NCBI GenBank assembly: GCA_021464525.1
Contig: JADRCO010000358.1
Location: forward strand, 1 to 36,238
Length of the DNA: 36,238 bases
DNA from: Rhizophagus sp. LPA8_4_AMF
Taxonomy: Eukaryota; Glomeromycota; Glomeromycetes; Glomerales; Glomeraceae
Direction of reading: 5' to 3'
Notes under the pieces: model-generated
Told to the model about the DNA's origin: nothing
Database searches by the model: none
What the model saw: the letters and a program-made list of their open reading frames with translations, nothing else
Made by a program: the position numbers and the translations under genes
Part shown: one piece after another, positions 20,577 through 31,320 of the stretch
How positions within the stretch are numbered: the stretch's first letter is position 1
Layout: every line of letters starts with the position of its first letter

Positions 20577-23500
20577 ATGTTTCCCCCAGAAAATCCTTTA
20601 GAGCCATCTAACATTCTGAAATTTTTAGAAAACAATCTTATATGTTGGACTAGTAGAAATGAAAAGATTGATAATTTCATCCAGGAAATGCAATTAAAAT
20701 TCAGTAACAAAAATGATGTAGTATTTGAATGGATACCATACAATCAGTTTAATATAATTAAAGAGACAGGTAAAAATGATCTTATAACAGTATATTCAGC
20801 AATATGGAAGGATGGTCCATTATATTTCAATGATTGGCATAATGGATTTATGAGAGATTTAAGAAAAAATGTTGCTTTAAAATGCTTGCATAATTCACAA
20901 GATTCCATTGATTTTCTAATAAATGAGGTAAATATTGAAATAATTTAAAAATACTTTTTTTAATTTAGCATATTTACTATTCTTTTTTTATATCTAGACT
21001 AAAAATTATTCAACAGATTATAATGCATTTCTTGTACTATATGGAATATCTCAAAATCCAAATACAAATGATTATATTTTAGTTCAAAATAATTCCATAA
21101 ATTTGACAAATTGGATCAGTGGAAATGAAAAAATTGATAATTTTATTCAAGAAATGCAACTAAAAATGAATAAAATTAATGATATTGTATTTGAATGGAT
21201 ACCATACATTCAACTTGACAAAATTAAAGAAATAGGTAAAAATAATTATACAACGGTATATTCAGCAATATGGAAGGATGGTCCATTATATTTCAATGAT
21301 TGGAATAATGAATATATAAGAGATTCAAGAAAAAAGGTTGCTTTAAAATGCTTACATAATTCACAAGATTCTATTGATTTGTTAATTAATGAGGTAAAAT
21401 ATTAAAAAAATTTAACTATTTTTTTTAATTTAATATATTCACCATTTCATTATTTATATATATCTAGGCTATGAAGTATTCAACAAATTATAATGCATTT
21501 CTTGTATTGTATGGAATATCTCAAAATCCAGATACAAATGATTATATTTTATTAGTTCAAGATAATTCTATAGACTTTGCAAATTGGATCAGTGGAAATG
21601 AAAAAATTGATGATTTCATTCAAGAAATGCAATTAAAAGTAAATAATCAAGATTATATTGTATTTGAATGGATACCTTACAATCAATTTGATAAAATTAA
21701 AGAAATGGACAAAAATGATTCTTTAACAATATATTCAGCAATATGGAAAAATGGGCCATTAGATTACGATTTTTATAATAAAGGATATACAAGAAATTCA
21801 AATAAATATGTCACTTTAAAATGCTTACATAACACACAAGATTCCATTGATTTTCTAATAAATGAGGTAAATATTAAATATTAATATACTTTTTTTTAAT
21901 TTATTAGTATATTTACCATTACTTTGTTTATATCTAGACTAAAAAGTATTCAATAAATAATAAAGCATTTCTTATATTGTATGGAATATCTCAAAATCCA
22001 GATACAAATGATTATATTTTAGTTCAAAATAATTCCATAAACTTAGCAAATTTGATTAGTGAAAATGAAAAAATCGATGATTTCATTCAAGAAATGCAAT
22101 TAAAAATGAATAATCATTATGATATTGTATTTGAATGGATACCTTACAATCAACTTGATAAAATTAAAGAAATAGGTAAAAATGATTCTACAACAGTATA
22201 TTCAGCAATATGGAAGGATGGTCCAATATATTACAATTTTTGTAATCAAGAATATATAAGAGATTCATTTAAAAAGGTAGCTTTAAAATGTTTGCATAAT
22301 TCACAAAATTCTATTGACTTTCTAATAAATAAGGTATAGCAATTTTATAAATTTTCTTAATACTTTTAATATAATGTATTTATCTCTTTTGTTTATGTTT
22401 AGGTTAAAAAATATTCAACAAAAATATTTGATAGAGTAATTTGTAATGTGTATGGACTGTCCCAAAATCCAAACACAAATAATTATATTTTAGTCTTAGA
22501 ATGGGCAAGTGGAAATGAAAAAATTGATGACTTCATCCAGGAAATGCAATTAAAAATCAACAACAAAAATGATGTAGTATTTGAATGGATACCATACAAT
22601 GAACTTGATAAAATTAAAGAAATAGGCAAAAATGGTCCTATAACAGTGCATTCAGCAATATGGAATAATGGTCCATTATTAAACAATGATTTGGGTGATT
22701 ATATAAGAAAATCAAATACAAATGTTACTTTAAAATATTTACACAGCTCACAAAATTCCATTGAGATCCTAATAAATGAAGTAAGAGTGTAAAACATTCT
22801 ATAAATATTTCTAATATTTTATTTTTTTCTTAATCTCAATTTATTTCTTGTTATTCACAATTTAGGTTAGAAATCATTTAAGTGATTTAACAAGTATATT
22901 TAGCAGTAAGATTACTAAAATACATGGAATATCTCAAAACCCTGATACGAATGACTATATTTTGGTTCAAAGAAATATTGTAATGAAGAGTGGAAATAAA
23001 AAACTTGATGATTTCATTCAAGAGATGCATTTAAAAATTAATTGTTATGATGATGTAGTATTTGAATGGATACCCTACAGTCAATTTAATAAAATTGAAG
23101 AAATAGGCAAGAATACCAATTCTATTACAATGTATTCAGCAGTATGGAAAGATGGTCAATTACTTTATGATTATCAGTATCAACATTATACACGATGTTC
23201 AAATATAGAAGTTGCTTTAAAATGTTTGCATAATTCAGAAAATTCTATTGATTTCCTAATAAATGAGGTATAAGATTTTTGTAAATATTTTACTATCTTT
23301 TAATAATATATTAATTTCTTTTATTATTTATTAGGCAAAAAAATATTTATCAAAAAATGTTGCATTTTCCATGATATATGGAATATCTCAAAATCCAGAT
23401 ACAAATGATTATATTTTGGTTCAAAATAATTTCATAAACTTAGCAAATTGGATCAGTGGAAATGAAAAAATTGATGCTTTCATTCAAGAAATGCAATTAA

Positions 23501-23892
23501 AAAGGAAAGACCATAAAGATATGGTATTTGAATGGATACCATACGATCAACTTGATGAAATTGAAGAAATAGAAAATAATGGTTCCATAACAGTTTATTA
23601 CGCAATGTGGAAGGATGGTCCATTATATTACGATTATTGGGATCTTAGATATACAAGAGAATCAAGCAAAAAAGTTATTTTAAAATATTTGCATAACTCA
23701 CAAAATTCTATTGACTCTCTAATAAATAAGGTATAACGTTTTTATCTATATTCTTAATACTATTAATATAATATATTTCTCACTTTGTTTTATATTTAGG
23801 CTAACGATTATTTTACAAATATTATATATGGAATATCTCAAAATCCAAATACAAATAATTATATTTTAATTCTGGTATGGTCAGATTGGTAA
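20577..23892 (+). CDS. tandem kinase N-lobe protein (no catalytic lobe)
   Basis: Eight exons, all of whole-codon length and phase 0: 20577-20927, 20998-21393, 21468-21866, 21938-22333, 22403-22780, 22866-23267, 23335-23730, 23800-23892 (936 residues). Exons 2-7 are homologous units of 126-134 residues. In order each unit has YGISQNPDTNDYILV (beta-4/beta-5 and hinge), NWISGNEKIDDFIQEMQLK, VFEWIPYNQ, IKEIGKND-TVYSAIWKDGP (beta-1/beta-2) and VALKCLHNSQNSIDFLINE (beta-3 and alpha-C). Exon 1 gives the first beta-1 to alpha-C part and exon 8 stops just after the hinge. The beta-3 Lys is kept in all seven copies and the alpha-C Glu in five (Lys in exons 4 and 7). The glycine loop lacks its second and third Gly. 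No HRD, DFG or APE motif occurs anywhere. It cannot be a kinase as it stands; a scaffold or decoy binding N-lobe partners is possible. All copies are open, so selection is likely. Confidence 0.75.
20998..23730 (+). repeat. six tandem exon-intron units of about 470 bp
   Basis: Exons 2-7 plus the introns between them repeat with a period of 463-470 bp. Exonic blocks such as gtatttgaatggatacc and ggaatatctcaaaatcc are shared by all or nearly all copies. Several introns end in tatctag or tttag. Sequence similarity is high but clearly not identical, so the duplication is not brand new. Confidence 0.85.
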
Positions 23893-25159
23893 AGTAAACT
23901 TTTTTTCATCTACCTATCATATGACTTACGCGGAATCTTGTGATGTGATCAATCTTATTTATTTGTTGTTTACAGCTACAACAAAATTATTTCTCTCACA
24001 AGCTTTTTTTTTCTCTTTTCATATATAAAAAATATTTTTAGAATCTATTAAATAAATAACTAAGTTAAAGAATTTAAGTGTGGAATATTGTTATAAACTG
24101 TAAACTATTTCTATTTACAAATGTATTTTTTATGGATCTCTTAATATTAATTTTAAGACTTCATTTATTATAAATGACTAGGGAGAGTCATTTAACAAGT
24201 ATGAAAATACATTATGTTAATTTATATTAATATTTGTGAAAAAATGGATATTTTTTAGTGAAATTACCATATTGCACTTATTTTTCAATTCTACAGATTA
24301 ATTTTCTAAAAGAAATAGGCTTAGGAAACTTGTTCAGCAGATATGGAACCATACAAATATTAATTTTATTAAAGCTACTTCACTATTCATAGCAATAGCA
24401 GTACTTTTATTGGATTTGCTAATTTACTCCCTAGTTTTTTTTTTTAAAAAAAAACCCCTGAATATTGGTTTTATTAAGAATCTTTCTTTTGAAAAAAACT
24501 ATTCTTTAAAGGAAATTTTAAAAAGGAAATCGGAAAATCTAGAAATTTCAAAATTTCAAAATTTCTATACTATAGTAATACAAATAAGACTAAATATATC
24601 CCAATTTCATGGCTTCAAATATCAAATCAATTAAGAGTGTACAGCCTGGTCATACTCTCGCATTCATCTTTTTACTATCATTTATCTTCATCACTCACTT
24701 CACATTCTATGCAACTCCTTTTATTTTCCCAAATCTTATTTATTAATAAATTGGATATTGAGTGGTTTTGCTGACGGAAGTTGTTGTCTGTCTCAATGGT
24801 TTGGTAAGCACTTCTGCAAGCTCCCTCTTAAATATATAATTTATACATATTTTATTTTAAATATATTATTATTTACCTAGATAAATGAAATAAAAACTTT
24901 ACAGAATAGTGAGACCTGACATTTATCATATAATGCACTTTTTTTAAAAGAAGATTAGTCCAAATATGAAATTAGATAAAGAGATGAAATTGAGAATCTT
25001 CCAATATGGCATGGCCGCGGAAGGTCCCCAAGTCATGAAAGCCATATAAACAGCAATAACATTGCAAGCCTCAACCCATCAGAAAACATGAAACTTTGAC
25101 AATATCACAATGGATTAGGAATTCTACTCCAGTGAGGATCATTAGATATATTGTATATA
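23893..25159. other. spacer after the array gene
   Basis: No supported gene. A plus-strand stretch near 24297-24390 (NFLKEIGLGNLFSRYGTIQI) is briefly open. Around 24640-24830 and 25005-25135 the sequence is GC-richer than the flanks but carries no motif that I recognise. Confidence 0.45.
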
Positions 25160-25400
25160 GCAAATAACTCAACTTTCATCAGTCTGACTTATTTGACATA
25201 TACATGTTTTAAAGATGAAAATGTCAGCGTAATAGGTGTTATAAATAATATATATATACTGTATTGATGGATACATTAACATATAAAGCATTCGACCCTA
25301 TTTATATTCAAGAAATTCTTAGATTTATTTACTAAGTACGAAAGTATTTGGCATCAATTGATGATTAGATTCTGTCATAGTATTACTATTAACCATAAAA
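25160..25400 (+). repeat. dispersed repeat copy A
   Basis: Shares actcaactttcatcagtctgac, tttgacatatac, gatggatacat, cgaaagtatttggcatcaa and tattaaccataa, in the same order, with 29659-29850. Copy A has about 50 bp extra (25278-25332). It is non-coding and of unknown type. The two copies flank the bromodomain gene in direct orientation. Confidence 0.7.
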
Positions 25401-27319
25401 ATATGCTTTAATTTTAAGCTAAACAACCATAATAGTTATGGAACACATTAAATTCACTGACAATTACTTTTGCCAATAAGATTATCATAATGATATTTCT
25501 TAGATATTATTATAAACTAGCCGTTGAACTGTAACGTCAGATAAGCATTCATGTGATGTCATTGGTACGACGGTTATTCAATAAAAAATTTCTAATTACG
25601 GGTTTATAAACGTAATTTTGTATAGTCTTTCTAAACGTTACAGGCACACAGGTATAAATTGTAGTCTAAACGTTACGGGTACACAGATATAAATATGTAA
25701 TCTAAATGTTACGGTCACACAGGAAAACAATTATTATATAGTAGATAAAATACTGTATGTCTTTTTTATTACCACACACGATCATGTATACTTCTTTCAA
25801 TTTACATAAAGTAAATAAATAAATAAATAAATTTTTTATTACCACATACCATTACAAAGATGTACCTTTTTTTTAACTTAGGTTAGTTTTCATAAATACA
25901 AAACCAGAAATAAAATCAGCTTTCATATACAAACCATATTCCACAACTTTATTATATATATACTGTAATATTAGATTATATATACATATAAAAGTAAAGA
26001 TATACTATATTATAAATTATTTCATTTTTTTCTAATTGAATATAATAAATATAAATTGCAATAAATTTTTTTATAATATTTAATATTAAACTATTAAAAT
26101 TGCCAGTGAAATGACTGCTTGTTGGTCAAATGACCCTGTCAGTGAAGTGTAATACAGTAACAACTTTATGCTAGTGATAATAACAGGAGCGCTAGCCATT
26201 ATATAAGAACAAAGGGATTTTTTTATTAATCAGTTCCAAAAAAAGGTCTATTAAAGGTAGAAATTTGCATCATGTCTATTATTTAAAGATAATTAATTCA
26301 TGCAATAATCAAAGAGCAGATATTGGTTATAATATTCATAATAATAATAATTTTTGCAACAAAATGTTCTTGATTCACAATTACATATATTTCAAAATAT
26401 AAACTTGCTTTCAGTAAAATAAATTTCAAAAATATTATTGAAGCTAGCAAGTAGAGAAAGATGATTCGTTAATAAATATTAAAGTTGTAAATCAATAAAA
26501 TTTGCGTCAATTAGTCAATAGTATTTATAAAACGTAGCCAGTACATTCTTTACAGTTGATGATGGACAGTAGACTGGACTATCGTTTTTTGTATCACTTA
26601 ATATTTTTATGACAATGAAATAACTGATATGATTCAACATAAAGATAAATTTAATCAGGTGAACAATTACTTTGTTTAAAAACAACATCATTTAAAAGGT
26701 AATATAATAATAATTCACTTAAATTAGTACGGTATGTGTAAGACACGTCAAAAGAAAATTTTGCTGCAGCCTTCTTGATACAAATGATTGAATCTACGCA
26801 ACAAATACACTAAAAAATTTAATATATTTTTAATTTTTAGTAACAGTTATTATAACTATAAAAATTAAAGTGATAGAGAATAATAATGAAATTAAAGTGA
26901 TGGATTAGGGAATTATTTACAGTTAAGCCACTCCAATAAATAGTTTCATTTAACATCAATCCCTTCATTTTGATTTAAATAACACTTTGTATTAAATATT
27001 ATTGGTCGATTAGCTTTATTAGTCACACATTTATTATGATTCCCCCAGTTTCTTGTACCATATGATGTTAAGATGTTAAACAAAACTATTTGTTGAAGTG
27101 GCCTTAATTGTATTTATTAAATATTTTATTATTAATTTTATTTAATTATAGTAAATTAGGATAATAATATATATCACATAATATTAGTTTAATTTATAAC
27201 TTTTCTTTCCCACTTCCTAATATATAGCAATATGTCAATGGAAATTTAATTATTAAATCTGCCAATATTATATTATAAAATTTAAATTATAATATATTAA
27301 ATAATAAATTAAAAAGTAG
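25401..27319. other. AT-rich spacer with a short tandem repeat, no gene
   Basis: It holds the 36-bp tandem repeat at 25630-25724 and an ataaataaataaataa microsatellite near 25813. Around 26100-26160 words gtgaaatgac and gtcaaatgac recur. No coding sequence was recognised. Confidence 0.45.
25630..25724. repeat. 35-36-bp tandem repeat, 2.7 copies
   Basis: Copies at 25630-25664, 25665-25700 and 25701-25724 share tctaaacgttac, then a C/G-rich core ending acacagg, then tataaat. Confidence 0.8.
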
Positions 27320-29317
27320 TTAAATTTTTTCATATGAATAATTAGATATTGTTTCTTCTACAGATTTCCATAAAATACGTCGAAAACCAATTACTACTAT
27401 AACAAATCCTTTTAATTTATTAGGATTTGATTTAGTTATTTTAATTCTTTTATCAAATATTCCTGAATTATAATAATCAATTGATTTTCCTTTTGAAATA
27501 ATATTCATATATGATTTTAATTGATTAATTCCATTATTTAATACTTCTTCTATAGTTATTTTTTTAGTTTCATTATATTCTTTTGACCAATATTCATATA
27601 ATCTTTTTAATAGAATCTTTTCATCTTCATTTTCAATAATTTTATCTAAATTTTCTAAATCATTTGTATTAAACTTTTTTTTTTGATTTTTAATTAATCC
27701 AACTAATGAAATATATTTTAATTCCAAACTAATATTATTATTTCCTATTCCTTTTAAAATAAAAATATCTGAATATCCAAATCGACCAAATCCTTTTAAT
27801 TTTGTACCATCCATTACTAGTGATAATTCAGGAATACGATATTTTAATGGTAAAAGGTTTTCAACAATTGCTTGAAGAACAGATTCATCTGCAGAAGATA
27901 ATGATATCTGTGATCTTGTTGATAAAAATGTTTTTAAAAGTTCAATAAAAGGTATGATATTATCTGCAACAAGATTTTCATATGCTGATGCAATAAGAAG
28001 AGCATCATTCACAACTTGTCTATATACTAATTTATCTTTGTTTTGCTCTAAAATTTGAATTTGTTTTGTTACAAATTCTAGTAAACAATTATAAAAAGTT
28101 AATAAATAATATAAATATGAAAAATATAAAAAAATAATATTATTATTATAATTTACCAAAAGATGAATCAGTATCACTATCTCGTGTTCTTTTTAAGTTT
28201 TCTTTTTGTTTAACTTGAAAATCAATTCTTTCAGTCCAGATTTTATTAAAGGTTGATTCCAATTCTTCTCCTAAAATATGCATTTCACTTCCTATATCAT
28301 TATATATATAACAATTGCGAAATATAAGACGAATATCTTTTTCAAATTCTTCTATACTTGTATATTGCTCATTTTCTAATTTTGAAATTATGGTAAATAA
28401 ATCCATTGGATTTTTTATATTCTTATCTGAAATTTCCTTTTCATTATATTTGTAAAATGGATGAATATTAGATTTAATATCAAGTTCTTGAAGTATATCA
28501 TAACAAAAGTTAATAAGTTGAGAATTTTCAGAATGGTCTTTAATAGAATGAACTTCATTCTTTTTTGAATTGGATGAATTAGAAATGAAATGATTTTTTC
28601 TAGAAATGAAATGATCTTTATCAGAAATTTCAATAGTTTCTTGTGAATAAGATGAACCAGCAGATACTAGATCTTCTTTTTTATTATATTTCTCAGTAGA
28701 TACTAAATTTTCTTTATTTTTTTTATATTCCTCAATAATTTCTTGCCAAAATGTTTTCAATTTTTTTGCATAACGCAACCGCTCTATAGTTACCTGTTAT
28801 AAGAAAGACATTATTAGTAGTGTGTAAATTTTATTTAGGATACAAGAAGGTACATAGCCAATTCCTCCTCCAGAATTAGCAGACTTATATCAACAACAAA
28901 GTTAGGACACCTGAACTGAGAAACTTGGAGTGGTTACCAAAGATTTGTCAAATCCAGTAAATTCCCTAAGGTAAGCACGCTTGCTTAGGGGTTACCCTAA
29001 CTTTGTAAAATAAAAAACACACCTTATTTTTTAAATCAGGTAAATCTTTTCCTTCTCTCAAAAAATGAATAGCCCAAAGATTATCAAGTTTATTCCAACT
29101 GTCTAAAAAAGTTGTATTAGTAGCAATTGAAGCAATAATAATGTTACGGTGATTTCTTAAGAATCTCCAATATGATTTTGCTGTCCTATTGTTATCTGTT
29201 AAATAGGAGATAAGGGCTAGAGAGAGTGAAAATTTTGGTTAGTTATTAATATTCCAAGTTAAAATACAGATCACAGAGTTTACCATTTTGACCAATATAG
29301 CTTTCATATGTGCTCAT
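27320..29317 (-). CDS. bromodomain protein fused to a PD-(D/E)XK nuclease-like domain
   Basis: Four minus-strand exons (29317-29284, 29216-29023, 28793-28157, 28077-27320) join in phase to 540 residues starting MSTYESYIG. Residues 12-76 are a basic helical segment. Residues 100-160 are low-complexity Ser/Lys/Glu. A bromodomain spans about 169-262: FCYDILQEL helix, NPMDLFTI in the ZA loop (205-208 PMDL), FEKDIRLIFRNCYIYN with the acetyl-lysine-reading Asn at 241, then a last helix ending FNKIW. The C-terminal half has MDGTKLKGFGRFGYSDIFIL (Asp392) and ISLELKY (Glu407, Lys409). That is the D...ExK pattern of PD-(D/E)XK nucleases (PDDEXK_9-like), followed by INQLKSYMNII and GFVIVVIGFRRILW. It probably reads acetylated histones and may cut or bind DNA; the catalytic residues look intact. 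I infer a nuclear protein, possibly transposon-derived. Confidence 0.8.
28840..29005. other. GC-richer insert within intron 2 of the bromodomain gene
   Basis: This part of the 229-nt intron is far less AT-rich than the other introns. It contains cctaaggtaagcacgcttgcttagg, an imperfect inverted repeat, with ctaactttgt/acaaagttag words at both ends (about 28901 and 29005). It may be a small inserted element tolerated in the intron. Confidence 0.35.
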
Positions 29318-29658
29318 GTTTGGAGTTTAATAGAAAAATGATAGAATTGAGAAAAATGATAGAATTGATAGAAAAAAAATTGATAAAAAAAAATTGAGAC
29401 TTAAATAAAAAAAAATCCCTTGTAGTTAGTATGACTCAGACTGACACATTGATATATCAAAGTGAATAAAAATTAACACTACATTTATAATAATCAAATC
29501 TATTCTTTATCATGTTGACAAAAACCAACAAGAACTGAATAATTTTACCAAATATGGCATGATATAATTTTTGATTAAAATCATATCATTAGAAATTAGA
29601 TATATATAGCTTAAGAGATTAAAGGTGATTCATTTTAATTTCAGTTATTTTGTTTAGT
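29318..29658. other. spacer upstream of the bromodomain gene
   Basis: Contains a slippage-type repeat aaaaatgatagaattgag (29336-29400). It presumably also holds the promoter. Confidence 0.4.
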
Positions 29659-29850
29659 AAATGACTCAACTTTCGTCAGTCTGACCCATTTGACATATAC
29701 GCGTTTAAAAGATGAAACATGTTGAAATATATATATATGTACAGTAGGTAATATATATATTTTGACGGATACATAGATATATTGACTGCGAAAGTATTTG
29801 GCATCAAGAATAAAAGATGATCGGGTTCTGTTGTGATATTAACCATAATA
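29659..29850 (+). repeat. dispersed repeat copy B
   Basis: The second copy of the repeat at 25160-25400, in the same orientation, with an internal deletion. It contains actcaactttcgtcagtctg, ttgacatatac, gacggatacat, gcgaaagtatttggcatcaa and gatattaaccata. Confidence 0.7.
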
Positions 29851-30189
29851 TATTATTTTTCAAATTCATTTTGTTTTATCCTTTAATCTCGTGATCTAAT
29901 TAAATCATTTTAGTTAAAATACATATACTGTAATTTTAATAATATTTTATAATTTTAATAATATTTTAAATGAAACCAAAATTTAATAATTATATTTAAT
30001 ATTGGATAAAAAGAACTATTTAAATTACAAATTAAGAAACTTACTACTCTAATCTTACTGTTTAAATAATTCTAATAAAATAAAAAAAAAAAATTTTTGT
30101 TGAATGTTTTATTTTCACTAACTAAATAAATAAACTAAACATATAAAATAATTAGATATTATAATATATAGATTACATATCCAATAGCT
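29851..30189. other. AT-rich spacer, no gene
   Basis: No feature recognised. Confidence 0.45.
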
Positions 30190-31076
30190 TCATTCATCAA
30201 CTAAACAGCATTCACTTTCTAGAATTTCATTTAATTTTCCACTATTAAAGTTGAGAAAGTGCACTTGTATAACAGGGATAAAGAATTTGGTTGAGTTTAA
30301 ATTAAATATTAATATTATACAAATATGTTTATGAATAAATAACTTACTTCCTAATTTATTAAATTGTTTTAAATAAAAAATTAGTCAATTTATATTATAA
30401 ATGTAAATATTATATAAAGATGTAATAATAGAATTAATAAATGACTTACCAACTATATTATTAATAATTTTTTGAATAAAGTTTAGTTTATTTGAATTAT
30501 ATAAAATGGCAGAAAAATAGGCAATATATAACTTACACCCTGTAATATTATTAAACTAGAATAAATATTATACAAAAGTATGCATAATATAAAATGAAAT
30601 ATATCACTTACAGTCTAATTATTTAAGAAAATAATTAGTTTGAATTATATGTAAATATTAAATAAAAATAAAGGATTAATAACTTACCGTCTACAATATC
30701 ATTAATTGTTATTAGTTATTTAAACAAAGATTTTAATCACTCGAGCTTCATGTAAAAAAATAATTGATGACTTACTAATTATAGTGTTATTAAGCATTAA
30801 ATGAATTAAATGAATTATTTGTTTATAATATAATAAGATATTAAAATACTATAATATGAAATTCTATTTAACTTACGAGCTAAATTATTTTAATAATTTT
30901 TAAATAACAAATCATTAGTTTAAATAATAATATGTTTTATATTATAGTTATTTACCTTCAGATTCCTTTGTACTGCTTGATACTAGTATTTATTATAATG
31001 TTAAAATTTTTAGAATAATTCTAATTTGTATCAAATATGCATTATACTTTTTAACTTCATCGTTACTGTAAGCCAT
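30190..31076 (-). CDS. putative gene built from a chain of 3-nt micro-exons
   Basis: On the minus strand a possible start exon (31076-31056, MAYSNDE) and a 27-nt exon (30982-30956) precede seven sites. Each site reads AG, three bases, GTAAGT, with exons at 30877-30879, 30776-30778, 30688-30690, 30612-30614, 30537-30539, 30450-30452 and 30348-30350. A terminal exon (30263-30190) follows. The seven triplets differ (CTC, TTA, ACG, ACT, GGT, TTG, GAA). An ACTAAT branch-like motif lies upstream of most acceptors. The 30776 copy has AA in place of AG. Read in phase 1, the tail is HFLNFNSGKLNEILESECCL, then VDE and stop. Read in phase 0 with the MAYSNDE start, it gives a 33-residue peptide. I cannot tell which frame is used, and it could be a decayed gene tail. 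No function is proposed. Confidence 0.35.
30343..30881 (-). repeat. array of seven AG-NNN-GTAAGT splice-signal units
   Basis: On the plus strand this is acttac-NNN-ct, repeated seven times at intervals of 102, 87, 75, 76, 88 and 101 bp. The spacing between GTAAG and AG is exactly 3 nt each time; the AG is lost in one copy. The sequence between sites is AT-rich and only weakly similar, so the splice signals are better conserved than the rest. Confidence 0.7.
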
Positions 31077-31123
31077 TATATAAATTCTTCCTAAAAGACG
31101 GTGTATATACTGTATATTTATTA

Positions 31124-31318
31124 CCGTAACGCACTGATTAGGGTCTTATATAAAAGAACATGGTTCAAAATTGAATAATACCCGGGGGTATTTTGTGAGA
31201 TACCTGAGGGAATACGATATAATTTTACCAGAATTAAGTTACCATAATTAAAGGGGTATTATATCTAATAAAATACGAATATACTCAAAAAGGGGATATC
31301 TTAATCAGTGTGGTACGG
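31124..31318. mobile_element. 195-bp TA-flanked MITE
   Basis: The left end ccgtaacgcactgatta and the right end (reverse complement ccgtaccacactgatta) match at 15 of 17 positions. TA flanks both ends (31122-31123 and 31319-31320). The interior contains cccgggggta and agggaata, with no coding capacity. It is a Tc1/mariner-type non-autonomous element. Confidence 0.7.
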
Positions 31319-31320
31319 TA

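Noticed and set aside
24410..24634. 74-codon open frame after the N-lobe array
   Set aside because: Lys/Phe/Ile-rich, built on homopolymers, and not continuous with the array gene, which has its own stop at 23890-23892.
28840..29005. tRNA gene or tRNA-derived SINE
   Set aside because: No cloverleaf could be drawn and no convincing A and B boxes were seen at proper spacing.
30343..30881. Simple satellite explanation for the acttac-NNN-ct sites
   Set aside because: The intervals vary from 75 to 102 bp and the sequence between sites is poorly conserved, while the splice-like words are invariant. I kept the splicing interpretation but at limited confidence.
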